A program made the position numbers and the translations under genes. 64,000 nucleotides of DNA. It comes from Alicyclobacillus sp. GTDB taxonomy: Bacteria > Bacillota > Bacilli > Alicyclobacillales > Alicyclobacillaceae. The stretch lies in the NCBI GenBank assembly GCA_023511725.1, contig JAIMAY010000003.1:62001-126000 (forward strand). The letters are read 5' to 3'. Of this stretch, positions 52,026 to 60,996 are shown in pieces (the first letter of the stretch is position 1; the number at the start of each line of letters is the position of its first letter). Under the pieces are notes generated by a model. That model was not told the origin of the DNA and did not search any database. It was given only the letters and a program-made list of their open reading frames with translations.

Positions 52026-53939
52026 ATGGTCTGGTGGATACCGGGATTTCCCCTCATCGCGTTTGCGATCACGCTCCTCGTAGGCCGCCGCTTGGCGGAG
52101 CCGGTGGTGGCGGGTATTGCCGTGATGGCAACCCTGATCTCGTTCGTCCTCAGCACCATCCTCCTGCTGCATCCGGGGACACCTGGGGCGGTGACGCAGC
52201 TGGATTGGCTGACGGTGGGGCAAACCCACATCGGGTTTGGGATGCAAACGTCTCACCTCAACGCGTTGATGGCGTTCGTGGTCAGTCTGGTGAGCACCTT
52301 GGTGCTGCTATACTCTCGCGGTTATATGGCGGGGGACGAGCGGTTCTCCGTGTACTACCAATATCTGAACCTGTTCGTGTTCTCCATGCTGGGGCTCGTC
52401 CTGTCGGCCAACCTGCTGGAATTGTACATATTCTGGGAGATGGTCGGCCTCTGCTCCTATCTGCTGGTGGGCTTCTGGTTCTTCAAACCCGAGGCCGCTC
52501 TCGCAGCGAAGAAGTCTTTCATCGTCACCCGCATCGGCGACACGGGGCTGTTTGCGGGCATTGTCCTGCTCTGGCTGGCGAGTGGCTCGTTCAACTTCGA
52601 TGCGGTCTTCCAAGCCGCGCAGTCCCCGGGCTTCGGTTTGGGCTGGCTGAGCGGATCAGGGCTGATCACCCTCGTCGCCATCCTCGTCTTCCTCGGCGCC
52701 GTGGGCAAATCCGCGCAGTTCCCTCTGCACGTCTGGCTGCCGGACGCGATGGAAGGCCCGACGCCGGTGTCGGCATTGATCCACGCCGCAACCATGGTGG
52801 CCGCGGGCGTCTATCTGGTCGCCCGGATGTTTCCGCTGTTTGCGCTGAGCCACGCGGCGCTCACGACCGTCGCCTGGATTGGCGGCGTCACCGCGCTGTT
52901 GGCGGCGCTGATTGCGCTGACGCAGCGCGACATCAAACGCGTCATCGCCTATTCGACGGTCTCGCAACTTGGCTACATGATGATGGCGCTGGGGGCGGGC
53001 GCTTACGCCTACGGCGTGTTTCACCTGTTCACGCATGCCTTCTTCAAGGCGTTGCTGTTCCTGACCGCCGGTTCGGTCATCCATGCCCTCGGCGGTGAAC
53101 AGGACCTGTTCAAGATGGGCGGGCTGGCGGGCAAGCTGCCGATCACGCGCTGGACCTTCCTCGCAGCGGCGCTGGCGCTGGCTGGGATCTTTCCGCTTTC
53201 CGGCTTCTGGTCCAAGGACGCCATCCTGACGGCGTTGCTGGCAGGGGGGCACGGCATCCTCTACGCCGTCGGTCTCATCACCGCCTTCTGCACGGCGTTC
53301 TACATCTTCCGCCTGTACTTCCTGGCCTTCGCTGGCACGCCGCGTGACGAGGCGTTGTATGCGCACGCGCATGAGGGCGGCTGGGTGATGACCGTGCCGC
53401 AGGTTGTGCTGGGGGTGTTGGCCGTGATGGCCGGGTGGTGGAACACTCCCATCGGGGGTCACCCCATCGAGCGCTATCTGTTGGGTGATGCGGGCACGTC
53501 GTTCTTCGCCGGAACGAGTGCCGGCGACATCGGACACGTTTACCCCGAGAATGTTTTGTGGATGGTGATTTCGCTGGTTGTCGCGCTGGCGGGCATCGGC
53601 TTGGCGGCGTGGATGTACGGTGCTCGCGCGGACCAGCGCGCGGCCGCAGCGGCGAGCGCCGCTGGTCCCTTGTATCGCGTGTCGCTGCGCAAGTTCTATC
53701 TCGATGAGATCTACGAGAGCTCCGTCGTGCGCGCGGGCAAGTGGCTGGCCAGGATCGCCGACGGTCTGGACCGGTTCGTCATCCAGAGCATCGTGTATTT
53801 GGCGTCGCGCATGACGTATGCCGCAGGATGGGGTCTCCGCCTGCTGCAAACGGGTCAGGTTCAAACCTATGGCGTCGTTGCGGCGCTTGGCTTGTTTGTC
53901 CTCATTGCCATTGCCATGCTTCGTGGGGGGGTGATGTGA
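52026..53939 (+). CDS. nuoL: Complex I proton pump NuoL
   Basis: 637 residues, about 16 helices with the long lateral helix at the C-terminus. Antiporter-like core: LYIFWEMVGLCSYLLVGFWF (acidic residue), AQFPLHVWLPDAMEGPTPVS (lysine region) and THAFFKALLFLTAGSVIHAL. ATG 52026 follows GGGGGTGACGGC. Confidence 0.95.
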   Translation: MVWWIPGFPLIAFAITLLVGRRLAEPVVAGIAVMATLISFVLSTILLLHPGTPGAVTQLDWLTVGQTHIGFGMQTSHLNALMAFVVSLVSTLVLLYSRGYMAGDERFSVYYQYLNLFVFSMLGLVLSANLLELYIFWEMVGLCSYLLVGFWFFKPEAALAAKKSFIVTRIGDTGLFAGIVLLWLASGSFNFDAVFQAAQSPGFGLGWLSGSGLITLVAILVFLGAVGKSAQFPLHVWLPDAMEGPTPVSALIHAATMVAAGVYLVARMFPLFALSHAALTTVAWIGGVTALLAALIALTQRDIKRVIAYSTVSQLGYMMMALGAGAYAYGVFHLFTHAFFKALLFLTAGSVIHALGGEQDLFKMGGLAGKLPITRWTFLAAALALAGIFPLSGFWSKDAILTALLAGGHGILYAVGLITAFCTAFYIFRLYFLAFAGTPRDEALYAHAHEGGWVMTVPQVVLGVLAVMAGWWNTPIGGHPIERYLLGDAGTSFFAGTSAGDIGHVYPENVLWMVISLVVALAGIGLAAWMYGARADQRAAAAASAAGPLYRVSLRKFYLDEIYESSVVRAGKWLARIADGLDRFVIQSIVYLASRMTYAAGWGLRLLQTGQVQTYGVVAALGLFVLIAIAMLRGGVM

Positions 53940-53940
53940 G

Positions 53941-55494
53941 ATGGGCCTGGTCGCTTGGAGCGTCGCGATTCCGCTGTTGGCGGGCCTCGTCACCATCTTC
54001 CTCCCGTCGCGGGCATGCGGGGTGGCGCGCGCGCTGAGCCTTGTTTCCTCGCTGTTGACGGTGGTGCTCGCCATCTGCGTATGGGTGCTCTCCGCAGCGC
54101 AGCCGGCAGGATTCCACGCGCAGAGCAGCCTCCCTTGGTTCACGTTGCCCAACCTGTGGCAGGGCACGGATCTGGCGGTGCACCTCTCGTTTGGCGTGGA
54201 CGCGCTCTCCCTGCCCATTTGGAGCCTGGCGATTCTGATCTCGGCCGTCGCCGCGTGGGCTGCGGCCACGGCAGATGATTGGCGGGAGCGGGGGAAACTG
54301 CGGTTTCTCTGGTTGGACCTCGGTTCCGCGGGCGTGATCGGCGTGTTTGCCGCCACGGACCTGTTCACGCTGCTGGTCGCGGTGGAACTGACGCTGGTAT
54401 CGGCCTTCTTCCTGGTCCACCTGTTCAGTCGAGGAGCCGCCCGCGGTGCTGCGCTGCAGTTGTTGATCTACCGTGGGCTTGCCTCCGTGTTCCTGATCAC
54501 CGCCATCGTCGGCATGGCCTACGGGTTGGCGGGCGGCTTCGGAGACGCCACGGTGGCCGCGCAAAGCGGGGCGGTGCTCACCTTCGACATCCCGAAACTG
54601 CTGAGCCAGCACGTCGACGCGAGTGTGTTCCCGGCGGTGGCTCGCTCGTGGTTGTTCCTACTTCTTCTGCTCGGTGTGTTCATGGAAGAGGCACTGGTTC
54701 CGCTGCACTCGTGGTATCCCGCGGTGACGGCGGGCGCGGAACGCTGGGTGAACCTCTGGCTGGGCGGCATTGTTACCAAAACGGGCGCCTATCTGTTGCT
54801 GCGCTTCGGTGCGGGGCTCCTCCCGGATCAGGTTCAGCACTGGGGTGCGTTGCTGGGCTGGCTCGGCGTCATCAACATCCTGTACGGGGCGTTTGCCGCA
54901 TGGGGTGCGAGCGGATGGCGGCGATTGGTGACCTTCAGCAGCATCAGCCACATGGGTCTGTTCCTGCTGGGCGTGGCTTCGGCCACCACAGCGGGTGCCC
55001 AGGGCGCCATGTTCCTGATCATCTCGTCGGGCCTGCTCACGGCGTTGCTGTTCTTCCTCGCTGGTGGCGTCGAGGCCCGCGTGGGCACGGAGCGGTTTGA
55101 CAAGCTGGGAGGCTTGTCCTCGTCCCTGCCGCTGCTCAGTGGCTTTCTGCTCACGGGAGCGCTGGGGGCACTGGGTCTTCCCCTCACCAGCGGGTTCATC
55201 AGCGAGATCCAGGCTTTCATGGGAAGCTTTCGGACCTATCCGGGGCTGTCCTTCGTGGCGCTGCTCGGATTGATCCTCTCTGCGGTCTACCTGCTCTATG
55301 CCATGGAGCGCACCACGTTTGGGCGTCCGGGGCCGGCGCTGGAGGCCACGCAGGGTGCGGCGGACCTCACCGGTGCCGAGTGGGTGCCGGTGCTGATCCT
55401 GACGGCGATGGTGCTTCTCGTCGGCGTGTGGCCCAGCGTTCTTGGCCACTGGTTCAATCCTGCAGCCGGTGCGCTGCTGCGGATAGGGGGTTGA
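53941..55494 (+). CDS. nuoM: Complex I proton pump NuoM
   Basis: 517 residues, about 14 helices. LLVAVELTLVSAFFLVHLFS, LLGVFMEEALVPLHSWYPAV (where most NuoM have K-x-x-A-x-P-x-H) and SSISHMGLFLLGVASAT identify the family. The 'FMEEALVPLHSW' segment has methionine/glutamate instead of the common lysine, an odd replacement worth checking. ATG 53941 follows nuoL by one base. Confidence 0.92.
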   Translation: MGLVAWSVAIPLLAGLVTIFLPSRACGVARALSLVSSLLTVVLAICVWVLSAAQPAGFHAQSSLPWFTLPNLWQGTDLAVHLSFGVDALSLPIWSLAILISAVAAWAAATADDWRERGKLRFLWLDLGSAGVIGVFAATDLFTLLVAVELTLVSAFFLVHLFSRGAARGAALQLLIYRGLASVFLITAIVGMAYGLAGGFGDATVAAQSGAVLTFDIPKLLSQHVDASVFPAVARSWLFLLLLLGVFMEEALVPLHSWYPAVTAGAERWVNLWLGGIVTKTGAYLLLRFGAGLLPDQVQHWGALLGWLGVINILYGAFAAWGASGWRRLVTFSSISHMGLFLLGVASATTAGAQGAMFLIISSGLLTALLFFLAGGVEARVGTERFDKLGGLSSSLPLLSGFLLTGALGALGLPLTSGFISEIQAFMGSFRTYPGLSFVALLGLILSAVYLLYAMERTTFGRPGPALEATQGAADLTGAEWVPVLILTAMVLLVGVWPSVLGHWFNPAAGALLRIGG

Positions 55495-55497
55495 AGC

Positions 55498-57147
55498 ATG
55501 CCGGACCTCATTCACGCTCATTACTTCGTCACGATGGGTCCGCTGCTCATCGTCACCGCCACCGCCTTCATCGTGATGGTTCTCGAGTTCTGTCTGCCCC
55601 GCGTGGATGCACGCGTGTGGTTGGGCTTGTCGATACTCGGTACGCTGGCCGCGGTGGTTACAGCCGCCGTGCATGCAGGTCAGAGGGCCCTGACGCTGAA
55701 CAGCGTCGTGCAGGATGCGTTCTCCGCTGTCTTCTCGCTGGTGATCCTGGGCACCACGCTGCTCATCCTCTGGTTTGCGCTGGATTTTGCCCGGCGCGAA
55801 CCGCAGGCGCCGAAGGAGCACCCCTATCTCATCCTGTTCGCCGTCGCAGGCGCGTTGACCATGGCTTCCGCGGTCGATCTCGTCACCCTCTACGTCGGCC
55901 TGGAGCTGCTCTCTGTGGCCAGCTATGTGCTGGTCGGCGTGCGCCGTCAGTCCGCGCGATCCACTGAGGGCGCGGTGAAGTACCTGCTGATGGGCTCCAT
56001 CGGATCAGCGGTGCTGCTGTACGGGATGTCGTTCATCTACGGGCTGACCGGAAGCACCAACCTGTACGACCTGGGCCAGCAGGGCATGATGCTGTGGACG
56101 AACTATCCCGCGGTCACCGTCCTGGCGTTCCTGCTCATGCTATGCGGCATGGGGTTCAAGCTGTCGCTCGTCCCCTTCCACGCATGGACGCCCGACACCT
56201 ACGCGGGTGCGCCGGGGCCGGTGTCGGCGTTGCTCGCCACCCTCTCCAAGACCGCCGGCTTCGCACTTTTGTTGAGGATGCTGCTCTTCATCTTCAACGG
56301 CGCACCACAGGTGTACGTGTGGGCGGGTGTGATCAGCGCGGCCACCATGGTCGTGGGCAATCTCGCCGCGCTGCCCCAGCGTCACATGAAGCGCATGCTC
56401 GCGTTTTCGAGCGTGGCGCAGGCCGGTTATCTGCTGGTCCCGTTTGCGCTGTTTGGGGCGTCGGGCTATCAGGATTGGATAGCGCTGTTCGACAGCCTGG
56501 TGTTCTATCTGGTGGCGTACACCTTCATGACCGTTGGTGCGTTCGCCGTGATCTGGTGGGTGAGCCGGCAGACGCGAAGCTTCGATGCGTCGGTGCTGGA
56601 CGGCCTGGCTCGCCGGAATCCCTGGCTGGCCGGGGCACTCACCGTCTTCCTGCTGGGGCTCGCCGGCATGCCGCTGACGGCGGGCTTCGTCGGGAAGTTG
56701 TATCTGCTCATCGACACGGTCCATCTGCACGAGGTCTGGCTGGGCGTGCTGCTGTTTCTCACCAGCGCCGTCTCCTTCTACTACTACTTCGGCTGGATCC
56801 GGCGGATGTTCCAGCCCGCCGTGTCTGACGCCGAGTTGGCGGGGACCGTGCTCGCCGCCGATGCCGGTGTCTTCACGTTCGGTCTGCAGTTCGACAATCC
56901 GCCAATCACGCCACACCCCGGCGACGAACACTGGCAGGATGATGTGGAGGGGGTTCGCGTCTCGGCTGCGCCTGACGAGACTGGGGCGTCTGATCAACAG
57001 GTGGGAGACGGCTCGGCGGGTACGGACGCTCGCCCAGGCATCGTACTGCAGACGTTGATTGCCGTGTGTGTGATCGGCACGCTGGTGCTGGGCGTGGCGC
57101 CTGCGGTACTCCTGCACGGACTATGGGCCGTGGGTTGGTATCAATGA
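55498..57147 (+). CDS. nuoN: Complex I proton pump NuoN
   Basis: 549 residues, longer than the usual ~490. It has LVTLYVGLELLSVASYVLVG, GMGFKLSLVPFHAWTPDTY and FSSVAQAGYLLVPFALFG in the core. A hydrophilic acidic insert (about residues 450-515, WQDDVEGVRVSAAPDETGAS) sits before the last membrane helix. ATG 55498 is at a GAAGC context after nuoM. Stop overlaps the following gene. Confidence 0.93.
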   Translation: MPDLIHAHYFVTMGPLLIVTATAFIVMVLEFCLPRVDARVWLGLSILGTLAAVVTAAVHAGQRALTLNSVVQDAFSAVFSLVILGTTLLILWFALDFARREPQAPKEHPYLILFAVAGALTMASAVDLVTLYVGLELLSVASYVLVGVRRQSARSTEGAVKYLLMGSIGSAVLLYGMSFIYGLTGSTNLYDLGQQGMMLWTNYPAVTVLAFLLMLCGMGFKLSLVPFHAWTPDTYAGAPGPVSALLATLSKTAGFALLLRMLLFIFNGAPQVYVWAGVISAATMVVGNLAALPQRHMKRMLAFSSVAQAGYLLVPFALFGASGYQDWIALFDSLVFYLVAYTFMTVGAFAVIWWVSRQTRSFDASVLDGLARRNPWLAGALTVFLLGLAGMPLTAGFVGKLYLLIDTVHLHEVWLGVLLFLTSAVSFYYYFGWIRRMFQPAVSDAELAGTVLAADAGVFTFGLQFDNPPITPHPGDEHWQDDVEGVRVSAAPDETGASDQQVGDGSAGTDARPGIVLQTLIAVCVIGTLVLGVAPAVLLHGLWAVGWYQ

Positions 57148-57401
57148 ACCCAGACTTCACCCTGACCCCGTCGCCGGTACTCGCTGTCGATGGCATCGTG
57201 TTCATGGCGTTTCTGCTCGCGTCCACGTATGTCGTGTGGTGGGCACTGGGCATTGTGCGGTGGGACAAACTGCTGTTTGATCCCACGGGGCCGCAGGCGC
57301 GCTGGCTGCGCTTCATCCTTGCCTTGATTGGCGGCTTCTGGATTGCCCTGTGCCTGCTGCTGTACCTGGCGGCGGCGCAACTGCTGCATCTCCTTGCCTG
57401 A
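57144..57401 (+). CDS. ywzB: DUF1146 family membrane protein (YwzB-like)
   Basis: 85 residues with two hydrophobic helices (VDGIVFMAFLLASTYVVWWA and LRFILALIGGFWIALCLLLY) and a central WDKLLFDPTGPQARWLRF typical of DUF1146. Starts at ATG 57144 overlapping the nuoN stop (ATGA). In Bacilli this gene lies next to atpC or nuoN. Function unknown. Confidence 0.8.
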   Translation: MNPDFTLTPSPVLAVDGIVFMAFLLASTYVVWWALGIVRWDKLLFDPTGPQARWLRFILALIGGFWIALCLLLYLAAAQLLHLLA

Positions 57402-57434
57402 GGCTTCGTCCAGCAAACAGCCAGATGCAACAAA

Positions 57435-57459
57435 GGGACAGGGGATACCCCCCTGTCCC
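57435..57459. terminator. Two-way terminator between ywzB and yxcD-like gene
   Basis: GGGACAGGGG and CCCCTGTCCC form a perfect ten-base stem with a five-base loop. On the minus strand TTTGTTG follows, giving the better T-tract there. It lies between convergent genes. Confidence 0.8.
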
Positions 57460-57525
57460 TCATCTGTGTCGACGGCGGATGCCGCCGGTCGACCCGAAGC
57501 ATCTGCTCCTTGCATCGCCGCGGGA

Positions 57526-57819
57526 TCAGCGAACGAGGATGTCCGCGCCGATGCCGAACTCCGGGTTGTACTGCAGGTCTACCTGCAGCCGATCCGGGAT
57601 GAACTGATGGTACTCGGCCAGGTACACGGCGATGGCGTCGACGATGTCCTGCTCCGTCAGATAGGCGTGCCGGAAGCCGAATCGGGCATCCGCGGCGAAG
57701 CCGCTGCCCTCCTGAAATTGTAGGTCTACCTCGACCTGTTCCGGACGGACGCGGTGCTGCCGCGCGACAAACACGCAGCACGCGTCAATCACGTCTTGCT
57801 CTTCAAACCAGATCCTCAC
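57526..57819 (-). CDS. yxcD: DUF2653 / YxcD-like protein
   Basis: 97-residue cytoplasmic protein in two similar parts: MRIWFEEQDVIDACCVFVAR, VRPEQVEVDLQF and again HAYLTEQDIVDAIAVYLAEY, DRLQVDLQY. This ExxDVIDAxxV fold is that of the DUF2653 family (YxcD), of unknown function. GTG 57817-57819 follows GGAGGAGTGAGCGC. No close partner gene; the next minus-strand gene is transcribed in the same direction. Confidence 0.7.
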   Translation of the reverse strand: MRIWFEEQDVIDACCVFVARQHRVRPEQVEVDLQFQEGSGFAADARFGFRHAYLTEQDIVDAIAVYLAEYHQFIPDRLQVDLQYNPEFGIGADILVR

Positions 57820-57846
57820 GCGCTCACTCCTCCACCCTTCCGTGGG

Positions 57847-58404
57847 TCAGCGCCGGAACAAAAAGCGGCGCACCACGGCGATGATGATCACCAGCAGGAT
57901 GATGTCCCCAATCAGCCCCCATAGGCTGAACGGGTGATAGGCCATCCCCCAGTAACCACCAAACGGGTGAAACAGGCTCCCCAGCAGCCACCCTGTACCG
58001 AACGAAAACAGGTGCGATCCGAAGCTGCTTCCGAAGCTGCTCCCGTATGCGCCGTACGTGCCGCGCGACACGCTGGGAGACGGGGAGCGGTAGCCCGAGT
58101 GATAGGTGCCGCTCGTACTGTAGACGCCGGATGATCCAAAGCTACTGCCGGAGCTGTACGAGCGTCCACGCGTCGAGGCCCCACCGCTGAAGGTGCCCTT
58201 CGCGCTGGCTGTCGTTGTGCTGACGCTGGGCGTGACGAACACAACCCTCTGCGCTGGCTCAGTGGCCACCTGTGCACTGGCGCTCGTGGCCGATTGTGGC
58301 GCCCTCATGTCACTGGCCTGGGCAGCCGGGGCGGCCACGCCGGCCATCACCATGCCCGCACTCACCCATCCAGCGAGTGCGGCCAACCATCTCTTGTACT
58401 GCAT
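57847..58404 (-). CDS. Ser/Gly/Tyr-rich secreted or membrane-bound protein
   Basis: 185 residues starting at ATG 58402-58404, six bases after AGGGGAG. A signal peptide (RWLAALAGWVSAGMVMAGVA, cleavage after AQA) is followed by a region rich in Ser, Gly, Thr and Tyr (SYSSGSSFGSSGVYSTSGTY), then a Phe/Gly/Trp-rich stretch (FSFGTGWLLGSLFHPFGGYW) and a C-terminal membrane helix (LIGDIILLVIIIAVVRRFLF). A two-anchor or surface protein with an exposed Ser/Gly segment results. The organisation recalls tail-anchored Ser/Gly-rich proteins of other Bacilli, but I know no named family. Confidence 0.65.
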   Translation of the reverse strand: MQYKRWLAALAGWVSAGMVMAGVAAPAAQASDMRAPQSATSASAQVATEPAQRVVFVTPSVSTTTASAKGTFSGGASTRGRSYSSGSSFGSSGVYSTSGTYHSGYRSPSPSVSRGTYGAYGSSFGSSFGSHLFSFGTGWLLGSLFHPFGGYWGMAYHPFSLWGLIGDIILLVIIIAVVRRFLFRR

Positions 58405-58706
58405 CGTCATCTCCCCTCTGTGCCCGCCGCACTGCGGCGGTTCACGACACCATTGTATCCACTCTTCACATCGCCTGCCTCCACGAGAAACTCCAAGGAG
58501 AGGCGGTGTCGGATGACGTGAGGCGATGGCGGCGCACGGGGAGGGTTGCACCGTATCCGCGCGCCGCCGTGCCCGTCGGCGCGGCCTCGCACGGCTGCAC
58601 GCCGTTCTTTTCATCCTCGCACGGAATGCCAAGAGACATGGTATAAGCGGCGGGCGGATGGCCCACACTGCCGTATAGAGGCAGGACGTGCGGGGGAGGA
58701 GTATAG
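58405..58706. other. Divergent intergenic region without a gene
   Basis: About 300 bases separate the minus-strand Ser/Gly-rich gene from the plus-strand ywmB-like gene. It should hold two promoters. On the plus strand TGGTATAAG (58639-58647) is a good extended -10 candidate for ywmB. The minus strand has TACAAT in GGATACAATGG (near 58450). I see no structured RNA or credible ORF. Confidence 0.4.
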
Positions 58707-59495
58707 ATGAAGGTTCGGTCAAAGCGGCGTTGGCTGTGGCTCGGGGCACTCGCCGCCGTGCTGGCGTGGGGCCTGCAGCAGGCAGCTCAAGCGGCACCGG
58801 GAACCCCGGCGCCAGCAGCGACGGAACGGACGCGCTTTTTGGAACGCGCGTGGCAGGCGAGCGGCGGGACCCTGACGGGATACGAACTACACCTGTGGCA
58901 ACCGCTGTCCTCCGGGGCGGCGCCGGAGGCGGCGATGGCGACCGTGATCAACACCGTTCGGCAGGAATTTCAACTGTCCGACGCGAAGATCTCTCAAGCG
59001 ACAGCGGGCAGCGAGCGCGTGATGGAACTGACCGGTCGGTGGAGCGATGGAACCCAGGTGACGGCCGTCGTCAGCACTTGGGACGGCAGCGCACAGACGC
59101 CGGGCACGGTGCTGGTGATCCGAGCAGAGCATGCGGGTAACTCGACGGATGGTCTGGCGGCGCACCTGGGGTCGTTGTACCAGGTTTCACGTGACCTCTC
59201 GGGCGCCGATGCGTCAGAAATTAGCGCTTGTCTGCAGGGTTTCCTCGATGCTAGAATTGTTGGCGTTGCTGCGGATCATGTGATATCAAGCGTATTTCAA
59301 GCGGTCGGCGCGACACGGGTGGAGGGTGTCTCAACAGCCACGGAAACCAGCGTCTCCGGTTATTCCTCCAATGAACCCGAGTACATCATGACCCACGGGC
59401 GCAGGATGAACATTCAGGTGGCGGTGCACCCAGATACATACCACCATCGTACGAATCTCCTGATTGGAACGCCCATCATAACGTCCGCGTACTGA
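58707..59495 (+). CDS. ywmB: YwmB family protein, secreted
   Basis: 262 residues with a signal peptide (RRWLWLGALAAVLAWGLQQA, then AQAAPG). The mature part is of the YwmB/TATT-box-binding-like type, WQASGGTLTGYELHLWQPLS, STWDGSAQTPGTVLVIRAEH and GADASEISACLQGFLDARIV. Function is unknown. Location before murA and spoIID is the same as in B. subtilis. ATG 58707 follows GGGGGAGGAGTATAG. Confidence 0.8.
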   Translation: MKVRSKRRWLWLGALAAVLAWGLQQAAQAAPGTPAPAATERTRFLERAWQASGGTLTGYELHLWQPLSSGAAPEAAMATVINTVRQEFQLSDAKISQATAGSERVMELTGRWSDGTQVTAVVSTWDGSAQTPGTVLVIRAEHAGNSTDGLAAHLGSLYQVSRDLSGADASEISACLQGFLDARIVGVAADHVISSVFQAVGATRVEGVSTATETSVSGYSSNEPEYIMTHGRRMNIQVAVHPDTYHHRTNLLIGTPIITSAY

Positions 59496-59556
59496 CGGTT
59501 ACGCTCCCCGCAGCGTGACGTGACAGGAGTCCGGCGGCTGATTCGGGGGTGGTGCC

Positions 59557-60837
59557 ATGGCAAAAATCATAGTGGAAGGCGGACACCGCCTCGAGGGCAG
59601 CGTGCGGGTGAGCGGTGCGAAGAACGCGGTATTGCCGATTCTTGCAGCGAGCCTGCTGGCGGCACACGGTACAAGCCGCATCGAGGACGTGCCGCACCTG
59701 CTGGACGTAGAGAACATGATGGCCACCGTCGCTGCGCTTGGCGCGCGTGTGGAGCGCGACGGCCAGGCGGTGTCGGTGTGCGCTGAGAACATCCATTCCG
59801 TGGAGCCGCCCCATGAGTTGGTGCGGCGGATGCGGGCATCCTTCGTGGTGGCGGGGCCACTCTTGGCGCGCTTTGGTGAGGCCGTGATCGCGCTGCCGGG
59901 CGGTTGCAACATTGGGCCGCGTCCGGTGGACCTGCACATCAAGGGGTTTGAAGCGATGGGGGCCACGGCCACCATCGAAGGCGGCCGAGTTCACTTTCGC
60001 GCACCGAAGGAAGGTCTGCGTGGTGCGCGCATCTACCTCGACATTCCGAGCGTGGGCGCCACGCAGAATATCATGATGGCGGCCTGCCTCGCGCGCGGTC
60101 AGACCATCATCGAAAATGCTGCGAAGGAACCGGAAAACGTGGACCTGGCCAACTATCTCAATGCGATGGGGGCCCGGGTGCGCGGCGCCGGTACGGACAC
60201 CATTCGCATCGACGGTGTGGACGAACTCCATGGGGCCGTGCATGCGGTGATCCCGGATCGGATTGAGGCGGGGACCTTCCTCATCGCCGGTGCGCTGGCG
60301 GGCACCGGCGTCTACGTGGAGAACGCGGTATCTCAGCATCTGATGTCGCTGATTGCGAAGTTGGAGGAAGCCGGCGCACGCATGGAGGACGATGTCAACG
60401 GGATTCGGGTCTGGCCGTCGGACGGAGGTCGTTTGAAGGCGGTGGACGTCAAGACGCACTATTATCCCGCCTACCCGACGGACCTGCAGGCGCAGATTGT
60501 CGCCGCGCTCGCGACCGCGCAGGGCACCAGCCTGGTCACGGAAACGGTGTTCGAGAATCGCTTCATGCATGTCGCCGAGCTGCAGCGCATGGGTGCGGAC
60601 ATCCATATTGAAGGACGGACGGCCATTATCGAGGGGATCGATAGGTTGGAAGGCGCGCGCGTGACCGCCACCGACCTGCGCGCCGGCGCGGCGCTGGTCA
60701 TCGCGGGGTTGATGGCGGAGGGAGAGACCGAGATCCACGGGCTGCACCATATCGACCGGGGGTATGACGACCTGGTCGGAAAGTTCCGCGCCTTGGGTGC
60801 GCGGATCCGCAGGGTGGACGGCGAGAACGAGAATTGA
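59557..60837 (+). CDS. murA: UDP-N-acetylglucosamine 1-carboxyvinyltransferase
   Basis: First committed step of peptidoglycan synthesis. 426 residues; K22-N23 in [10 protein letters not shown] and the catalytic cysteine C117 in [15 protein letters not shown], the target of fosfomycin, are present. The closing segment is [26 protein letters not shown] alternatives are absent; ATG 59557 is the start. A long terminator follows. Confidence 0.96.
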   Translation: MAKIIVEGGHRLEGSVRVSGAKNAVLPILAASLLAAHGTSRIEDVPHLLDVENMMATVAALGARVERDGQAVSVCAENIHSVEPPHELVRRMRASFVVAGPLLARFGEAVIALPGGCNIGPRPVDLHIKGFEAMGATATIEGGRVHFRAPKEGLRGARIYLDIPSVGATQNIMMAACLARGQTIIENAAKEPENVDLANYLNAMGARVRGAGTDTIRIDGVDELHGAVHAVIPDRIEAGTFLIAGALAGTGVYVENAVSQHLMSLIAKLEEAGARMEDDVNGIRVWPSDGGRLKAVDVKTHYYPAYPTDLQAQIVAALATAQGTSLVTETVFENRFMHVAELQRMGADIHIEGRTAIIEGIDRLEGARVTATDLRAGAALVIAGLMAEGETEIHGLHHIDRGYDDLVGKFRALGARIRRVDGENEN

Positions 60838-60850
60838 GGGATGGCGATGA

Positions 60851-60898
60851 GCGGGGCGGGATCGGCCTGTTAGGCTGATTCTCGCCCCGCTTCTTTTT
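60851..60898 (+). terminator. Terminator after murA
   Basis: GCGGGGCG (60851-60858) pairs with CGCCCCGC (60883-60890), with an inner ATCGGCC/GGCTGAT stem, followed by TTCTTTTT. Confidence 0.9.
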
Positions 60899-60909
60899 GT
60901 GCGCGGGCA

Positions 60910-60938
60910 TCATAGTTTGTCCGACACAGGCATAGGGT
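60910..60938 (+). promoter_or_regulatory. spoIID: SigE-type promoter of spoIID
   Basis: TCATAGT (60910-60916), 14 bases, then CATAGGGT (60931-60938). Compared with KMATATT-N13-15-CATACAMT, only one base of the -35 and two or three of the -10 differ. spoIID is a SigE gene in B. subtilis. Confidence 0.55.
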
Positions 60939-60996
60939 AAAGTGGGTGCGCTCCCCGTACACGTCTTCCCTCACTCCCCAGAGAGAAGGTGGCATT

